In this document: piece by piece, positions 42,845 through 54,552 of the stretch
How positions within the stretch are numbered: position 1 is the stretch's first letter
Layout: every line of letters starts with the position of its first letter
DNA from: Pinus tabuliformis
Taxonomy: Eukaryota > Streptophyta > Pinopsida > Pinales > Pinaceae
DNA length: 64,000 bases
Assembly: GCA_031772625.1 (NCBI GenBank)
Contig: CM062811.1
Location: forward strand, 647,664,606 to 647,728,605
Direction: 5' to 3'
Position numbers and translations under genes: made by a program
The notes under the pieces: model-generated
Seen by the model: the letters and a program-made list of their open reading frames with translations, nothing else
Told to the model about the DNA's origin: nothing
The model's database searches: none

Positions 42845-44404
42845 CTCCATCTTTGTGCCTCCCTCTCTCTCTCTTGACATTATCTCCCTATCTCTCTCCC
42901 CACCTTTTCTCTCTCTTCCCACCTCTCATCTCTCCCTCTCTCTCTCCATCTCTCCCTTGTCAATTCCTCTCTCTCTCCACCTCTATCTCCCTATTACTAT
43001 GTTCTTTCCTCCCTCTCTCCCCCTCCAACTCCATCTATCTCTCTCCCCCCTCTCTTCTTCTCTCTCTCCCATCCTCTCTCTTCCTTCCTCTCTCTCCACC
43101 TCCCACCCTCCATCTCCCCGATCACTCTATCTCTCTCTTTCTCTCTCTCTCTCTGCCCTCTGGATTTGTCACTATCTCCCTCCCTCTCTCCCCCCACCAC
43201 CCCCCCTCCTCTTCCCTTCACTTTGCTTGTTTTCATCACTTGGATCCTTACTTAAGATGGGTCTATGTTGGTTCTTACTAATATTTCTATTATATAACTT
43301 TCACATCTTTAAATATAAAAATATTCTCATTTTAATTTTATTAAAACCCTAATTTAATTTCTATGGGGATATTTTTAGTAGCCATGAGGATAGAGGACTT
43401 AGATATATCTAAAAACTAATTAAAACCCTTTTCCTATTAGCTTCAATAAAAAATGTTATAAAATTAGATTAAAATAAAATAATTTTATTTTGAAATAAGT
43501 TATGGTTTTTGGGCATGTGGTATTGATAAGCCATGGTATTGGCCCATGGTATTATAACAAAGCCTATTTACAAGTTAATAATACCCATGGAAAATGGGGG
43601 TGAATATCCATGGTTAAGAATCTTGTCATATTATTATAAAATATTTTGATTGTGAAATAGGTTATGATTTTTTGGCACGTGGCATTGATAAGCCATGGTA
43701 TTAGTCCATGCTATTGTAACAAGGCCTATTCAAAAGTTCATAATATCAATGACAAAGTGGAGTTGAATATCCATGATAAATAATCCTATCATATTCTTAT
43801 AAAATATTTCGATTCTGAAATAAGTTATGTTTTTTAGGCATGTGGTATTGATAAGCCATGGTATTGGCCCATGGTATTGTAAAAAAGTTTGTTTACAAGT
43901 CAATAATATCCATGGTAAAGTAGGGATCAATATTCATGGTTAAGAATATTTTCATATTGCTATAAAATATTTTGATTGTGAAATAAGTTATGTTTTTGGG
44001 CATGTGCTATTGATAATCCATGGTATTGGCCCTTGATATTGTAACAAAGCCAATTTTTTACAAGTTAATAATATCACTATAAAGTGGGGGTGAATATCTA
44101 TGGTTAAGAATCTTATCATATCGTTATAAAATATTTTGGTTGTGAAATAAGTTATGGTTTTTGGGCTTGCCGTATTGATAAGTCATGGTATTGTAACAAA
44201 ACCTATTCACAAGTTAATAACAATATCAAAATATAACAAATTGAATTTTATTATTTTTATTACTTTAACTTTTTATTATTAATTGAGTCAACGTTTAGAT
44301 GTTTACACTCATCCCCGATCACTTTTGATTTTTTTTTATTATTATTTTTTAATTAAGTCATTTAGAATTGTTTACATACTTACATTACACCAACACATCT
44401 ACTC
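42478..44404. repeat. Duplicated block, copy 1
   Basis: It starts ACTATATAATATTTATATTTG and is matched in order by 44,647-46,271. It contains a TC-rich tract (42,510-43,225), a MITE-like right end, and five 158-165 bp repeats. The long ORFs across the TC tract are low-complexity artefacts. Confidence 0.8.
43480..44215. repeat. Five tandem repeats of about 160 bp (array 1)
   Basis: Units restart at GAAATAAGTTATG(G)TTTTTGG near 43,493, 43,652, 43,817, 43,977 and 44,144. Each has GGTATTGATAAGCCATGGTA, TATCCATGGTTAAGAATCTT and TTATAAAATATTTTGATTG or variants. Confidence 0.85.
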
Positions 44405-44429
44405 TCTCTCTCTCTCTCTCTCTAAATAA

Positions 44430-44508
<79 letters not shown>

Positions 44509-44517
44509 TATATAGAT

Positions 44518-44548
<31 letters not shown>
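44402..44548. repeat. (TC)n and (TA)n microsatellites
   Basis: About 20 bp of TC is followed by about 115 bp of TA/GATA-type repeat. Confidence 0.95.
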
Positions 44549-44553
<5 letters not shown>

Positions 44554-44646
44554 TTAATTAAGCTGGCATTTAGAATTGTTTACATACTTACATTACACCT
44601 ACACATCTACTCTATATTGGGTTGTAGAGTGCCTCTCAGCGAAAAT

Positions 44647-46271
44647 ACTATATAATATCTATATTTGAGTCTATGTGTCTCTTTCTTATTCTCTCTCTAT
44701 CTCACCCCCCAAATATACACACACTATCTCCCTCCCTCTTCCTATCTGCCTAACTCCCTTCCCTCTCTCTCCATTGCTCCTTTGTCACTCCCTCTCTCTC
44801 TTTACCTTCCTCCCTCTATGTATTTCTTCTTCCTTCCCTCTCTCCCCCCCTCCAATTCCATATCTCTCTCCTTCTCTCTCTTGAGTCATCTCTCTCCCTT
44901 TCTCTCCCACCTCCCTTTGTCTCTCCCCCATCTCTCTCTCTCTCCCTCCTCTACTCTCCCTCTTGTCACTCCCTCTCTCTATCCACCTCTATCTCACTAT
45001 GTTTTTATTCTTTCCTCCCTCTCTCTCCCTTCCAACTCCATCTCTCTCTCTCTCGCCCCCTCTCTCTTCTTCTCTCTCTCCCCTCCTCTCTCTCTTCCTT
45101 CCTCTCTCTCTATCCTCCTCTCTTCCCTTCACTTTACTTGTTGTCATCGCTTGGATCCTTAGTTAAGATGGATGTATGTTGGTTCTTACTAATTTTTGTA
45201 TTATATAAATTTCACATATTAAATATAAAAGTATTCTCATTTTTAATTTTATTAAAACTTTAATTTAATTTCTATAGTAATATTTTTTAGCAGTAGGATA
45301 CAGGGTTTAGATATATCTCAAAATTAATTATAACCCTTTTCATATTAGCTTCATTTAAAAAAATGTTACAAAATTAAATTATTTAAATAGTTTAATTGTG
45401 AAATAAGTTATGGTTTTTGGGCATGTGGCATTGATAAGGCATGGTATTGTAACAAATCCTATTTACAAGTCAATATTATACATGCTAAAGTGGGAGTGAA
45501 TATCGATGGTTAAGAATCTTGTCTTATTGTTATAAAATATTTTGATTGTGAAATAGGTTATGATTTTTTGGCATGTAGTATTGATAAGCCATGGTATTAT
45601 CACATGCTATTGTAACAAATCCTATTCACAAGTTCATAATGACAAAGTGGGGGTGAATATCCATGATCAAGAATCATGTCATATTGTTATAAAATATTTT
45701 GATTGTGAAATAAGTTATGTTTTTTGGGCATGTGGTATTGATAAGCCATGGTATTGTAACAAAGCCTATTTACAAGTTAATAATATCCATGGTAAAGTGG
45801 GGATGAATATCCATGGTTAAGAATATTTTCATATTGTTATAAAATATTTTGATTGTGAAATAAGTTATGTTTTTGACATGTGGTATTGATAAGCCATGGT
45901 ATTGGCACATGGTATTGTAACAAAGCCAATTTTTTACAAGTTAGTAACATTCACTGTAAAGTGGGGGTGAATATCCATGGTTAAGAATCTTGTCATATTG
46001 TTACAAAATATTTTGATTGTGAAATAAGTTATGATATTTGGGTTTGCATATTGATAAGCTATGGTATTGGCTCATAGGATTGTAACAAAACATATTCACA
46101 ATTTAATAACAAAATCAAAATATAACAAATTGAATTTTATTATTTTTATTACTTTAACTTTTTATTATTAATCATCCCCAATTAATTTTGACTTTTATTT
46201 TTTATTTTTTATTTTTACTTAAGATGATATTTAGAATTGTTTACATACTTACATTGCACTTACACATTAAT
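44647..46271. repeat. Duplicated block, copy 2
   Basis: It matches 42,478-44,404 in the same order: TC-rich tract (44,680-45,130), MITE-like right end, AT-rich spacer, then five repeats (45,385-46,120) of 150-162 bp with the same consensus as array 1. Confidence 0.8.
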
Positions 46272-47780
46272 CTAGATTGGGTTGTAGAGGACCTCCCTAT
46301 GAAAATATGCTAAAAATCACTTGATTGTAAAGTAATAATGTCATTTTGTTTTGTACATATAATAGTATACTAGTAAAATGTGTATTGAATAAAAATACTC
46401 ATTACCCTGATTTTTTGTTATAAAAATAACAAATAATTAAATAATATATAATGAAGTGTTCAATTTAATAGTTTTGAAATGTTAGTGATTCTAATTTTTT
46501 TTAAGTATTATTTAAAGGTAGATCTAATTGTAAATTTTCTTATAATCAATTGGATGAATTTTGACTCATTAACGATGAGTTGTATTTGTGGCAAGTTACT
46601 ATCTTGTGGGGTATTTTTCTTATGCAAGTAGGTAATTTCATGTAGATTTTTTGTGTGTATTAGGTAAAAATGAATATTCTTTATTAGTAAGTTTTTAATA
46701 AAGAATAGGTAGAGGGTTAGGTTTTTTCCATAGGTTTCGAGAGTGTCTTGGTGGGATATGAAAGAGGAATTCACAGACTTATTAAATGACCCATTAGAGG
46801 GCTAGGAAATATGGTTCAATTTAGTGGAGTATGTGGACAAAATCGAGGAAATATGGTTCAATCTAGTGGAGTATGTGAACAAAATCGAATCACCGCCACT
46901 AAGAAATACTGAAATAGAGATTACCATTGGAGCAGGATACATTTGCAATTATAGGAAAATTGGTTATGAACAATTTGGTAGTAGAAAATCTAACTTGAGT
47001 TCACCATGTAACCTAACATCAAGACCAATAATTTCCAAATTGTTAAGCTATAATATCAACTAAGATAAGGAAGCTAGGAAATATGAGAGGGAGGTCTATA
47101 GGATCTTATGTTTTACTCCCTAAGTACAAAATCAAATGAGCAGTTTCCCAACATGAGGTAATGAATTTATTCCTCTAATCTCCTCAAAATAAGTTCCATT
47201 AGACTTGTTATTAGGCATCCTTCGTAGAGACGATAAAGTGAGAGGTTTAGAATGCTAGGGTTTTATCAAAGGATGTTATCTAATGCCCTGATGGATGGAT
47301 CTCCCACTTGCGAACCTTTAGTAGATGATTGTGAGGATTTTGGGACTCCAAGGTTCAAGGAAGGTTAGGAAAAAATGCAAATGTACTAAGAGGAATCTCG
47401 ACGTGGTAAATTTACAATTAAGGGATGACAAAAAATTGGATGATATCCTGGATTTAGAGGATTTGATCATTAGTCATTTCCCAAGCAAAATGATGAATGG
47501 TAACATGTTAAAATCATAGATAAAGGAAAAGTTTGTAGTGATATTATATTACCTTCTGCATAGTAATGTTTTGGATAAATGATGTAGGTTTGGGTTCTCC
47601 ATTCGAGATAATATGAAAACAAACTTATTCAATCCATATGAAATTCGAGCTCCTAATTCTCGTTCTAAAGAATTGACATGTGGATCTTGATGCCAACTCA
47701 ACTCATATCGATCTACCTCAATTTGGGTAAAGTTACCAATTCTCCCTCTAACACTATGTTCAAATGATTTTTTTTAAGGA
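46272..47780. other. AT-rich DNA, probably the start of a LINE ORF1 relic
   Basis: A 48-bp tandem duplication lies at about 46,806-46,900. Frames at 46,824-47,063 and 47,325-47,519 may belong to the N-terminal part of the LINE ORF1 that is recognisable from 47,790, but I cannot confirm this. Confidence 0.3.
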
Positions 47781-47789
47781 AATAGGTAA

Positions 47790-48188
47790 TGCATTGGGTT
47801 TATAGTATGAATTGGACAATTTCTATAGGGAAACTAGATATATAGGCATGGCAATAATTTTAATCATAATGGATCTTTAAAAATGCGTAGCTAACTCTAT
47901 CAATATTAGAAATGGTGCTACAATTCTTTATTGATCCCTAGATTATGAAGGAATTTCCTTAAGTGTGGAAGGTGCCAAGTATATGGGCATCTGGAAAAGA
48001 AATGTCCTTGCCTAAATAGAAGGAAATTCTAGGTTCGTAATGATAAATAAGATGGCAAAGGAAATCCTCAATCTTTAATGATTAAGGCTCCTTCTATAGA
48101 TACCCTAACAATCCCGTTTAAGGAAAATCCTATGCAAAGTTCACTAGTAGAGGAGACAAAAAAATCATAAAAGAAAACAAAAACACAA
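47790..48188 (+). pseudogene. LINE ORF1 relic with zinc knuckle
   Basis: A + strand stretch interrupted by stops reads ELDNFYRETRYIGMAIIL, then KCVANSINIRNGATILY, SLDYEGIS and the zinc knuckle CGRCQVYGHLEKKC (about 47,957-47,998) with canonical CX2CX4HX4C spacing. The run-up Y-RETRYIG...LDYEGI then knuckle is the plan of plant LINE ORF1 proteins. A Lys/Asn-rich tail leads to the 150-bp repeats at 48,191, which may be a lineage-specific extension of this ORF. Confidence 0.7.
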
Positions 48189-48190
48189 CA

Positions 48191-48766
48191 GATAGACAGA
48201 ATGATGCTATGCACAATGAGAATGCTTTACAAGTAGAAAATCAACAAGGAGCTCAATCATCAATATATTCTCAGAATGATATAAACAAGGATGCAGCTGC
48301 GGTTTCTATTGAGATGCAACCTCTTATACAAAATTCAACAGATGGGCAGAATGATGCTGTCCACATTGAGAATGTTTTACAAGTAGAAAATCAACAAGAT
48401 TTGACTCAATCATCAATATATTCTCAAGATGATATAAACAAGGATGCAACTGCTGTCTCTGTTGAGATGCAACATCCTGTACAAAACTCAGTAGATGGAC
48501 ATAATGATGCTAGACACAATGAGCATGTTTTACAAGTAGAAAATCAACAAGAAGCTCAATCATCAATGTATTCTCAGAATGACATAAACAAGGATGTAGG
48601 GGCCGATTCTGTTGAGATGCAACCTCCTATACAAAAGTCAACAGATGAACAAAATGATGCAATACACAGTGAGAACGTTTTACAAGTAGAAAATCAACGA
48701 GCATTGGCTCAATCATCAATAAATTCTCAAGATGATGCAAATGAGGATGCAGCTGCTGTTTCTATT
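48191..48766 (+). pseudogene. Repeat-containing ORF: four 50-residue repeats, interrupted by a LINE
   Basis: The frame open from about 48,120 to 48,835 has four tandem repeats of 150-153 bp starting at 48,191, 48,341, 48,494 and 48,644. The consensus includes QNDA-H-ENVLQVENQQ, QSSIYSQNDINKDAAAVS and VEMQPPIQNST. It is acidic, Gln/Asn-rich and predicted disordered. After the target duplication of the inserted LINE, coding-like sequence resumes at 49,404-49,627 (KEQLNDSDLLAQNGSAQAQQ, then DPVPLCKSD) in a shifted frame, ending at TAA. It is probably the C-terminal part of the LINE ORF1 at 47,790; a host gene is the alternative. Confidence 0.55.
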
Positions 48767-48773
48767 GACATTT

Positions 48774-49401
48774 TTTTTTCAGAGAGAAAAAATCATCATA
48801 GTATTATATTGAGTCAATATAAAGAGTACATATAAGAGACAGCAAGGGCCAAAACTAGCGTCCTTGCGAGCATATGAAAAACAAAACTTACAGACATAGG
48901 ATCTCCCTAAGGAGATCAAAACTTCATTATGCCAAAATCAGAGCAAAAACAGTCTTTACAAATGCCAGGATTAACAGATGACTGAATACTTATAACAAAA
49001 AGAGGCTAACTGAGTAGCCAGTAAGGATAAGGAAGAAACAAAAGGGTCAGATCATAGTCCAGGGATGGAAAAATCCTGGATGAAGCAAGAACAATCATCA
49101 TCAGAAATCATCAAGGACCAAGAACCAGGCTCTAAAGACAGTCCTTCCTTCGATAGACGGTCAGCATGAACATTTTGGGAACGGAGGATGTGGTTAATTG
49201 AGCACTGATCCATGTTATTCCAGAAATACATAATCCTATCCATCCATCCTGATAAATGAGGACATCTGATGCGGCATGCTCCCCTAACATGGTCAATCGT
49301 GGATTTTGAGTCACCGAATATTGAAATGTTCTGAATCTCAAAAAACACATAGAAGGCAAGAAAACATTCTATCCAAAACATAGATATGGATTCTTCTTAG
49401 G
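48774..49401 (-). mobile_element. 5'-truncated LINE insertion with RNase H domain
   Basis: A minus-strand 628-bp insertion is bounded by GACATTT (48,767-48,773 and 49,402-49,408). Its 3' end is a short A tail (the T-run 48,771-48,779 on the + strand). The frame 49,381-49,052 encodes the C-terminal RNase H-like region of a plant LINE ORF2: ISIFGDSKSTIDHVRG, then INHILRSQNVHADRLSKEGL. Target duplication, A tail and 5' truncation are hallmarks of target-primed reverse transcription. Confidence 0.85.
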
Positions 49402-49681
49402 GACATTTAAAGGAGCAGTTAAATGATTCAGATCTTCTGGCACAAAATGGTTCTGCACAAGCACAACAATTAGTTGATGATGAAACTGATACTGTTATTG
49501 GTGTTTGTAAAGTCACTTCTCAAGATCCAGTTCCTTTGTGCAAATCTGACACTGAAAGAGAAATTGTTGCTAATATTCCACGGGTTGACACACCTGCCCA
49601 TACTGAAGATGTTAACCTGCAATCATAACATAGACACATCATTAGATTGAAGCACATGCCACAAAACACGGGGAGGGTTGA

Positions 49682-50303
49682 CCTTCTACTCTCAGCCTTG
49701 GAGCTGTCAGGCGTTTCCATACCTTCATTTATGTGAAGTTCATCTCGAATAAGGTTGCCTTTGGGAGTCATGCTGAACTCTCTAGATGGAGTCATACCAA
49801 TTCGAGGGGTTAAACCAACTGCTCCAGGAGTGTGCATAGGTGTTGCAATAGGATTTGGAGTTTGAATTTCCTTTTTTTTGGGAGTGACTCCTGAGAAAGC
49901 TGACGGATGCAACTGTGGATTCTCGCCACCAAAAAGAGGAGTCTGTGACTCCCTTAAACGTGCTTGATTTTCAGCTTCCATCGTAATAGCATCCCCTTCC
50001 CCCCTGGAGTTCTCTGCGGTGTTCGTAAAGGTGTCATGCCTAATCGTGGAGTCTGGCCATAATTTGCAAGAAGGGCACGTGCAGCTCCACTTCCCTCTGC
50101 CAGTTCATCTTCTCCCAAAACCAGATCACTTGCGTACCCATTTTTGCTATCTCTTCAAGCTCACGATCAGAAACCTGTGGAGATGGAAGCATAAGTTTTG
50201 CTCTCTTCCGAACTGCCTCCGGATCATTCAGCTTATTTACTTGCATTACGGCTGAGGGTGCATCATGCCTCTGCATTATTTTATTACGCGCAACTCTGCA
50301 AAC
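49682..50303 (-). pseudogene. CDC5: CDC5-like (Myb-related spliceosome protein) retrocopy fragment
   Basis: Minus-strand sequence matches an internal part of plant CDC5/CEF1, a core subunit of the Prp19-associated complex that acts in pre-mRNA splicing. ARNKIMQRHDAPSAVMQ and LNDPEAVRKRAKLMLPSPQ lead to DRELEEIAKMG. After a one-base deletion (about 50,140) another frame reads EGSGAARALLANYGQTPR. A second one-base deletion (about 50,000) restores the frame for MEAENQARLRESQTPLFGGE, GVTPKKKEIQTPNP and RDELHINEGMET. Homology runs without introns and stops at both ends (about 50,303 and 49,682), so this looks like a truncated retrocopy. Recognition is from memory of the family. Confidence 0.85.
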
Positions 50304-53289
50304 TCTTCAAACTCTGCCTCTGCAAACTCTTCATTCAAAAATTGCCCCATCTCCACAATCAATCCTAACATCCATAATAGTAGAGGTTTGAGTACATGGA
50401 ACCATAGAAATCCCGAATCCTGGACCAGTTATTAGGAGTACACATTGAAATTTTAATATCGATTTCCCAAAGGATCGAATGGTGCCCGCATGGATGACCC
50501 CATAATTTTAGGGAAACCTGATCAAATTAGTTACCTATTAATTATGGTGCAACCATATAGTCTAAACCTATGAATAATGCACATCATTGATGAATTTTTC
50601 TTTGGAGTGGGATCGTAGATGCCGCGGTGGACGGGAATCAACAATGTTGACCCATGGACAATTAACAAGGAAAATTTTTGTTTTGACTAAAATGGATTCT
50701 ATATGGTGCTTGTGGTGTGATAAGGTAATTGAATTGTAACGATGTATGTACATTTTTCTCGGGAAGTTGGTAGATGATAGGCAAAGGCATGTCTTCTTTT
50801 TGAATTGACAATTTGTCCCATGACACCAACGAAACATCAAGTTTGAATTTATGCTACTCACATTTATTTTTAGAATACAGAAACATGGGCCTCCTCCATT
50901 CATACTTCGAAATTGTTACCATCGAAATTTTTAAAAAATAGTGCAAAGCAATCAACCCATTCAACTACCATCCATTCGCTTGCCTATTTCCATCTCATTT
51001 TGCTTTCAACATAAAATATTGTTACATGTCAATGAAGATTTCCAAATTAAATTGTTGCTTTATTAACCTCTGGATTCGTGTAACAATTCACATATTAATT
51101 ATTTCAGGTTTGTCCAAACTAAACGTAATTCCCAAAATCTGCAATCTCAAAGACCAAGATTATTTTACATTATGTTTTGGTTGTTTGCGTTCTTCAAACT
51201 GTTATTCTAGAATGGTGCATTAACAATGATATTCATGTGTTTCTGGCATCTTCTATCACTGGAGACTCTATCCTGAAACCTCTACAATAGATGCTCATAT
51301 TCCCAGTCTCTTCTTCTTGTTCATTCTGGCACATACAGGTTTGGCCCATTCTGTCATTCTAACACATCTTCTATTTGTCATCCTCTGACCGTTCTAATGC
51401 TTCTGCTCTAACTATACCATTGATTATTTCATCATTAAATTGTAGTAATCGTGCACAATTTGATTTGAATTCTCTAAAGATTCTCTGTCATTGATGTAAC
51501 GTAGGTTTGTGTGCCTCATAAGGATTAGATTAAGTGCCCATAACCCATGCCATCACTTATATCATGCATATAGCTCTGACACCTTCTACCATTTTCTATG
51601 CAACTCAAACTAACATACGAGGAATAACTTGTAATGCTCCTAAACTATGTAGTATTTGTTGGCATCTCTATGTCCAAGTCCATCTCTCTCTCGAACTGAC
51701 CACGTGGGAATTATACATTAGCCTTTCTATAATCAGGCATCTCTATCCATCTTTCGAATCGCTGGAATATTCAGACTATGTAACATGCTTGAGAAACCAT
51801 AATTGTGCCACAATTTCCATAGAAACTTGCTTCCATAATTGTGCCAACGTTCTCTCTACTAGACCTTGTAACATACTTCGACAGGTAATGCCTCCATTCT
51901 TCTAACGCCGATCTTCATTTTGGCCCAGGTCCTTTACTCCACCATTATGCTAAACAAATCTATACTCATCGACTTGGGAATTTGACTATTCACCAAAAAC
52001 TCATTGCGGTTTGCAATTTCGTTGCATAATAGTGTCCCATTAAGATACGAGTCCTCTTCTTCAAAAAAAAATTCTTCTTCTACAAACAATATGGAGTCAT
52101 TCTCATTTATTTATCACATTATGCGTGTTTTATTCCTTCCTTTGCTGGTAAAGTATTCTTGTCCATAAGTTATCCCTATGTATATTTCACTATAGCTGGT
52201 TGACAATCCTTTTTGGGCACTTAATGTTTCTTTGTCACGGGAAACATGGATTGTCGTCAAACCCTTGAGATCCATTTACATTTTATTTTGTCTCTATATT
52301 GTATTTTAACCCTAGAAATCCATATCCACATTTTACAAACTCGAGATTTTCCTCGAAGTTTGAGAAAACATTTCCAACACCATTCAAGCGCTAGTTTCAT
52401 CACTATGATCATCCTTGGCAGTCTCCATAATGTAATTTTTTGTGATTGGTTCTAGTATTTTTATGTTTTTCAGTTGTGTTCCTTGCCTCTCTTTAGCTTC
52501 AATTATTTCCAAAACCATATTGTCGAAATTCTTCTCTTCCTCTAAGCCTAAATCAACCACCAACTCTTTTTCTTCTACATAGGACAATTGGGAAAAACCC
52601 TTTGTTTCTTTGGTTTGACTCTTTCTAGATTCTTGCCTTACGGAATTCCAAAGATAATACCTTTTACTCCTTACATTTTTTAGTGATGGTAATTTCTTGT
52701 TTCTAACTAGTTTCACATTCACAAGCCACATAATTTGTTTGTGGACATTCACCTTAACTAATTCATGAATATAGTTTCGCTCCTCATTGTCAAAAACATT
52801 TTGCTTCCTGTGGTTTTTCAGCCACTATTGAGAATTGTCGTGTATTTTCTTCATTCCATAATCCAAAATCCTTAGATGCAGACCTTTTACAGAATTTCTA
52901 ACATAGTTGTTATGCCTTTCTCGTCCTTTCACCTTCACACCAATCCTCTTTAGCTGCATATTCTCTCTGCACCATGTAATACTTTTACTGCATTGGCCTC
53001 CTCCATAATTGTTACTATGAAAACACCTTATTTCTCCCTATTTCTCATAATTATTTTAGTGCTCACTAGAATTTTGGGTTGCTGCAGTCTTCATGACAAT
53101 ACCATCCTTTAATACTCAGTCTTAATCTTATCCTTCGTTCATCCTTGTCCTTGAAGCTTTCCATGGCTGTATTTTTTCTATTTTCTTGGGAATTATTGCG
53201 GCTGAGGCATATGAAATTATATATAAAGATAACCAAATTCCTCAAGTCAATAAGTTATTTTCTATTTTTTTTCTTCCATTGTTCATAAT
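50304..53289. other. AT-rich DNA with no supported gene
   Basis: A minus-strand frame at 52,752-52,384 (Lys/Glu-rich, VVDLGLEEEKNFDNMVLEI) is the most protein-like stretch, but I do not recognise it. A short GCAAACTCTTC tandem lies at 50,290-50,335. Nothing else is supported. Confidence 0.4.
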
Positions 53290-54060
53290 TCCAAGAGGTG
53301 ATATATGTAGACATGCTTCCTTTTCCCGGAACCTGAAAGCTCGACTTACAGCTTGCTATGATAATGGATGGATTCTAGACTAGATCAAGAAAGACTACTC
53401 TTGAAGCCCCATTCAAACTAATGCTATTAAAATATGTCTTAATTGAGGCACATAATACATGAGCCTCCCCATTTGGATCATTAAATTCGTATTGGTGTTC
53501 ATCTAAAGGAAGGGTTACATCTAGATGAAAAATCTTCTTTCCTTTTCTCCATGAGAAATACATCAAACATTTCCACCATTTATGCTAAAGTTAGAATGTT
53601 TTGATTGAATAACAATACCTTTTCCTCGATGAAACGTGAGAGATACACAAGGTTTGGAACAAATTTTGCCTTTGCTCCTTGACGATAGTCTTAGCCTTAA
53701 TATGAGAAATATCAACACAATAATTTTTTCTATAACCAAAATCCTTATATATTGATGGTTGGATAGACACACAAGAAATCATAGTTTCATAGTTTCGTAG
53801 TCTCTCTGAGTCTCTTGATTCCATCTTCCAAATTTTTCTAATCTAAGGTTGTCTATTGAATTGAAGACGGTCGTAAAATGATAGCAAAATCCATTAATCT
53901 AGGAAGGTTGTTAAGAACTCTTCCTTCAAAATAATTAACAAAATAATCAGTCATAATCCTAAACTTCACAAAGGTTTGTTTAAATTCTTCTTTTCCATTC
54001 TAAATTTTGTTCCCAATTTCATCCATGAACAATTTTCTTAATCTATTCTCCTCCTATTTA
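53290..54060 (-). pseudogene. DRD1/CLASSY-type SNF2 helicase C-terminal fragment
   Basis: Minus-strand broken frames read, in order, LFMDEIGNKI, FRIMTDYFVNYFEGRVLNNL, PRLMDFAIILRPSSIQ, then AKFVPNLVYLSRFIEEKVLLF, WRKGKKIFHLDVTLP, EFNDPNGEAHVLCASIK, SISLNGASRVVFLDLV and QAVSRAFRFREKE. This is the helicase C-terminal lobe of the plant SNF2 group that includes DRD1 and CLSY proteins, which act in RNA-directed DNA methylation; the GASRVV-LD and Q-A-SRA-R segments are helicase motifs V and VI. At least two frameshifts and several stops (for example TAG for the Trp after FLDLV) make it a pseudogene. No introns are evident within it. DRD1 versus CLSY cannot be settled here. Confidence 0.75.
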
Positions 54061-54437
54061 GATGGTTTGTTTCTAAAGGCCAATAAGTAGTTTTATGTCC
54101 TTGACTATGGAAATGTACATGAGAGAGACCATGCACACATGACCACACACAACCAACATGCTTCCTATGCTCATTAAACACTTGTTGCACTCAAGCAGAC
54201 TTAATTGATAGAAAAGTTAGTACCTGTAGATCAAATTAGGACACCCAAACTTCTTTCTCTGCTGAGATATTGCAACTAAAAATGGATATTCAACCACTGG
54301 TATTGAAGTAAAAAATTCAGAGAGGGAAACCTGAATATGATCTTTTCCCATATGATCGCTCTATGGACTTTACCAACCATAAGTTGTCCTAGGAGTCAAA
54401 GGATAGATCTTATTTGAGTTCATTTATTTATTTGTTG

Positions 54438-54552
<115 letters not shown>

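Noticed and set aside
42504..43352. Long Ser/Leu/Pro-rich ORFs (up to 282 codons) on the + strand and Arg/Glu-rich ORFs on the - strand
   Set aside because: They are translations of a TC-rich simple repeat and are open in several frames; the same is seen at 44,665-45,162.
43480..46120. CRISPR-like or centromeric array
   Set aside because: Units are contiguous without spacers and the locus is plant nuclear DNA; five units per array is too few to call a centromeric satellite.
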